Source: a bacterium SCSIO 12741 | GTDB taxonomy: Bacteria; Bacteroidota; Bacteroidia; Flavobacteriales_G; Salibacteraceae | Reading direction: 5' to 3' | DNA length: 64,000 nt | Assembly: GCA_024398055.1 (NCBI GenBank) | Contig: CP073749.1 | Coordinates: forward strand, 2,294,594 to 2,358,593 | Shown: positions 63,999-64,000 of the stretch, piece by piece | How the letters are laid out: every line of letters starts with the position of its first letter | Position numbering within the stretch: position 1 is the stretch's first letter | The notes under the pieces: model-generated | Database searches by the model: none | Seen by the model: the letters and a program-made list of their open reading frames with translations, nothing else | What the model was told of the DNA's origin: nothing | Program-made: the position numbers and the translations under genes

Positions 63999-64000
63999 TC

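Overview
The window is chromosomal DNA from a member of the Bacteroidota, most likely a marine or aquatic Flavobacteriales (Cryomorphaceae, Schleiferiaceae or Crocinitomicaceae type). Evidence: type IX secretion and gliding genes (gldJ, a PorP/SprF protein, porU, porV), a secreted protein with a C-terminal T9SS sorting domain, a short Bacteroidota RpoD, a DUF4270 lipoprotein, an HU-CCDC81/SPOR protein, and the Bacteroidota -7 promoter element TANNTTTG in front of most genes that have an upstream gap. Most genes lack a Shine-Dalgarno sequence, as usual in this phylum. I saw no tRNA, rRNA, CRISPR array, prophage or insertion sequence. The region is mostly housekeeping, densely packed and syntenic in style.

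Layout. 1-4956: tail of a YiiX-like cysteine hydrolase, then a translationally coupled trio (amidohydrolase lipoprotein, small four-helix membrane protein, secreted protein with a Hedgehog/intein Hint domain), then a Nudix hydrolase and a GNAT acetyltransferase. 5033-12000: tyrS, a LuxE-like acyl-protein synthetase, two lipoproteins, a Na/Pi cotransporter and a CrtI/CrtISO-like oxidoreductase. 12021-15276: exbB-exbD-tonB-folC operon. 15404-19156: nhaD antiporter, glutamate dehydrogenase, anmK. 19219-25392: acyl-CoA dehydrogenase, hflX, a cytochrome b561-like protein, rpoD, the HU-CCDC81/SPOR protein and a gamma carbonic anhydrase. 25452-29414: a 1320-residue T9SS cargo protein.

29589-33800 is a minus-strand operon: a single-domain glycogen-synthase-like protein, a DUF4270 lipoprotein, glmS and a small lipoprotein. 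It diverges from panC-panD, which is followed by an LPG-synthase-TM membrane protein (frameshifted), rfaE2, radA, a CoA-pyrophosphatase-type Nudix hydrolase and glyS. 40305-49560 holds murF and the T9SS cluster: PorP/SprF and gldJ on the minus strand, porU and porV on the plus strand. porV carries a one-base frameshift. ispF, cdd, pdhA and pdhC follow. 52858-57133 holds a glycosyltransferase, an SDR, trmB, an alkyltransferase-like protein, mrp and an Nfu-type scaffold. 57158-57546 is a striking array of 152-bp repeats built of nested hairpins. The window ends with a GT2 glycosyltransferase, gmhA, a dsbD with a duplicated N-terminal domain, a queuosine-precursor transporter and groEL.

How the genes fit together: envelope building and secretion dominate (T9SS, ExbBD-TonB, GlmS, MurF, AnmK, heptose genes rfaE2 and gmhA, DsbD). 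Central metabolism (PdhA/PdhC, GDH, PanC/PanD, IspF) and translation or repair (TyrS, GlyS, TrmB, RadA, HflX) make up most of the rest. The points most worth a second look are the hairpin repeat array, the Hint-domain secretory protein, the two frameshifts beside GGGG runs (one in porV), the duplicated DsbD sensor domain, and the orphan LuxE and GlgA-like single-domain proteins.
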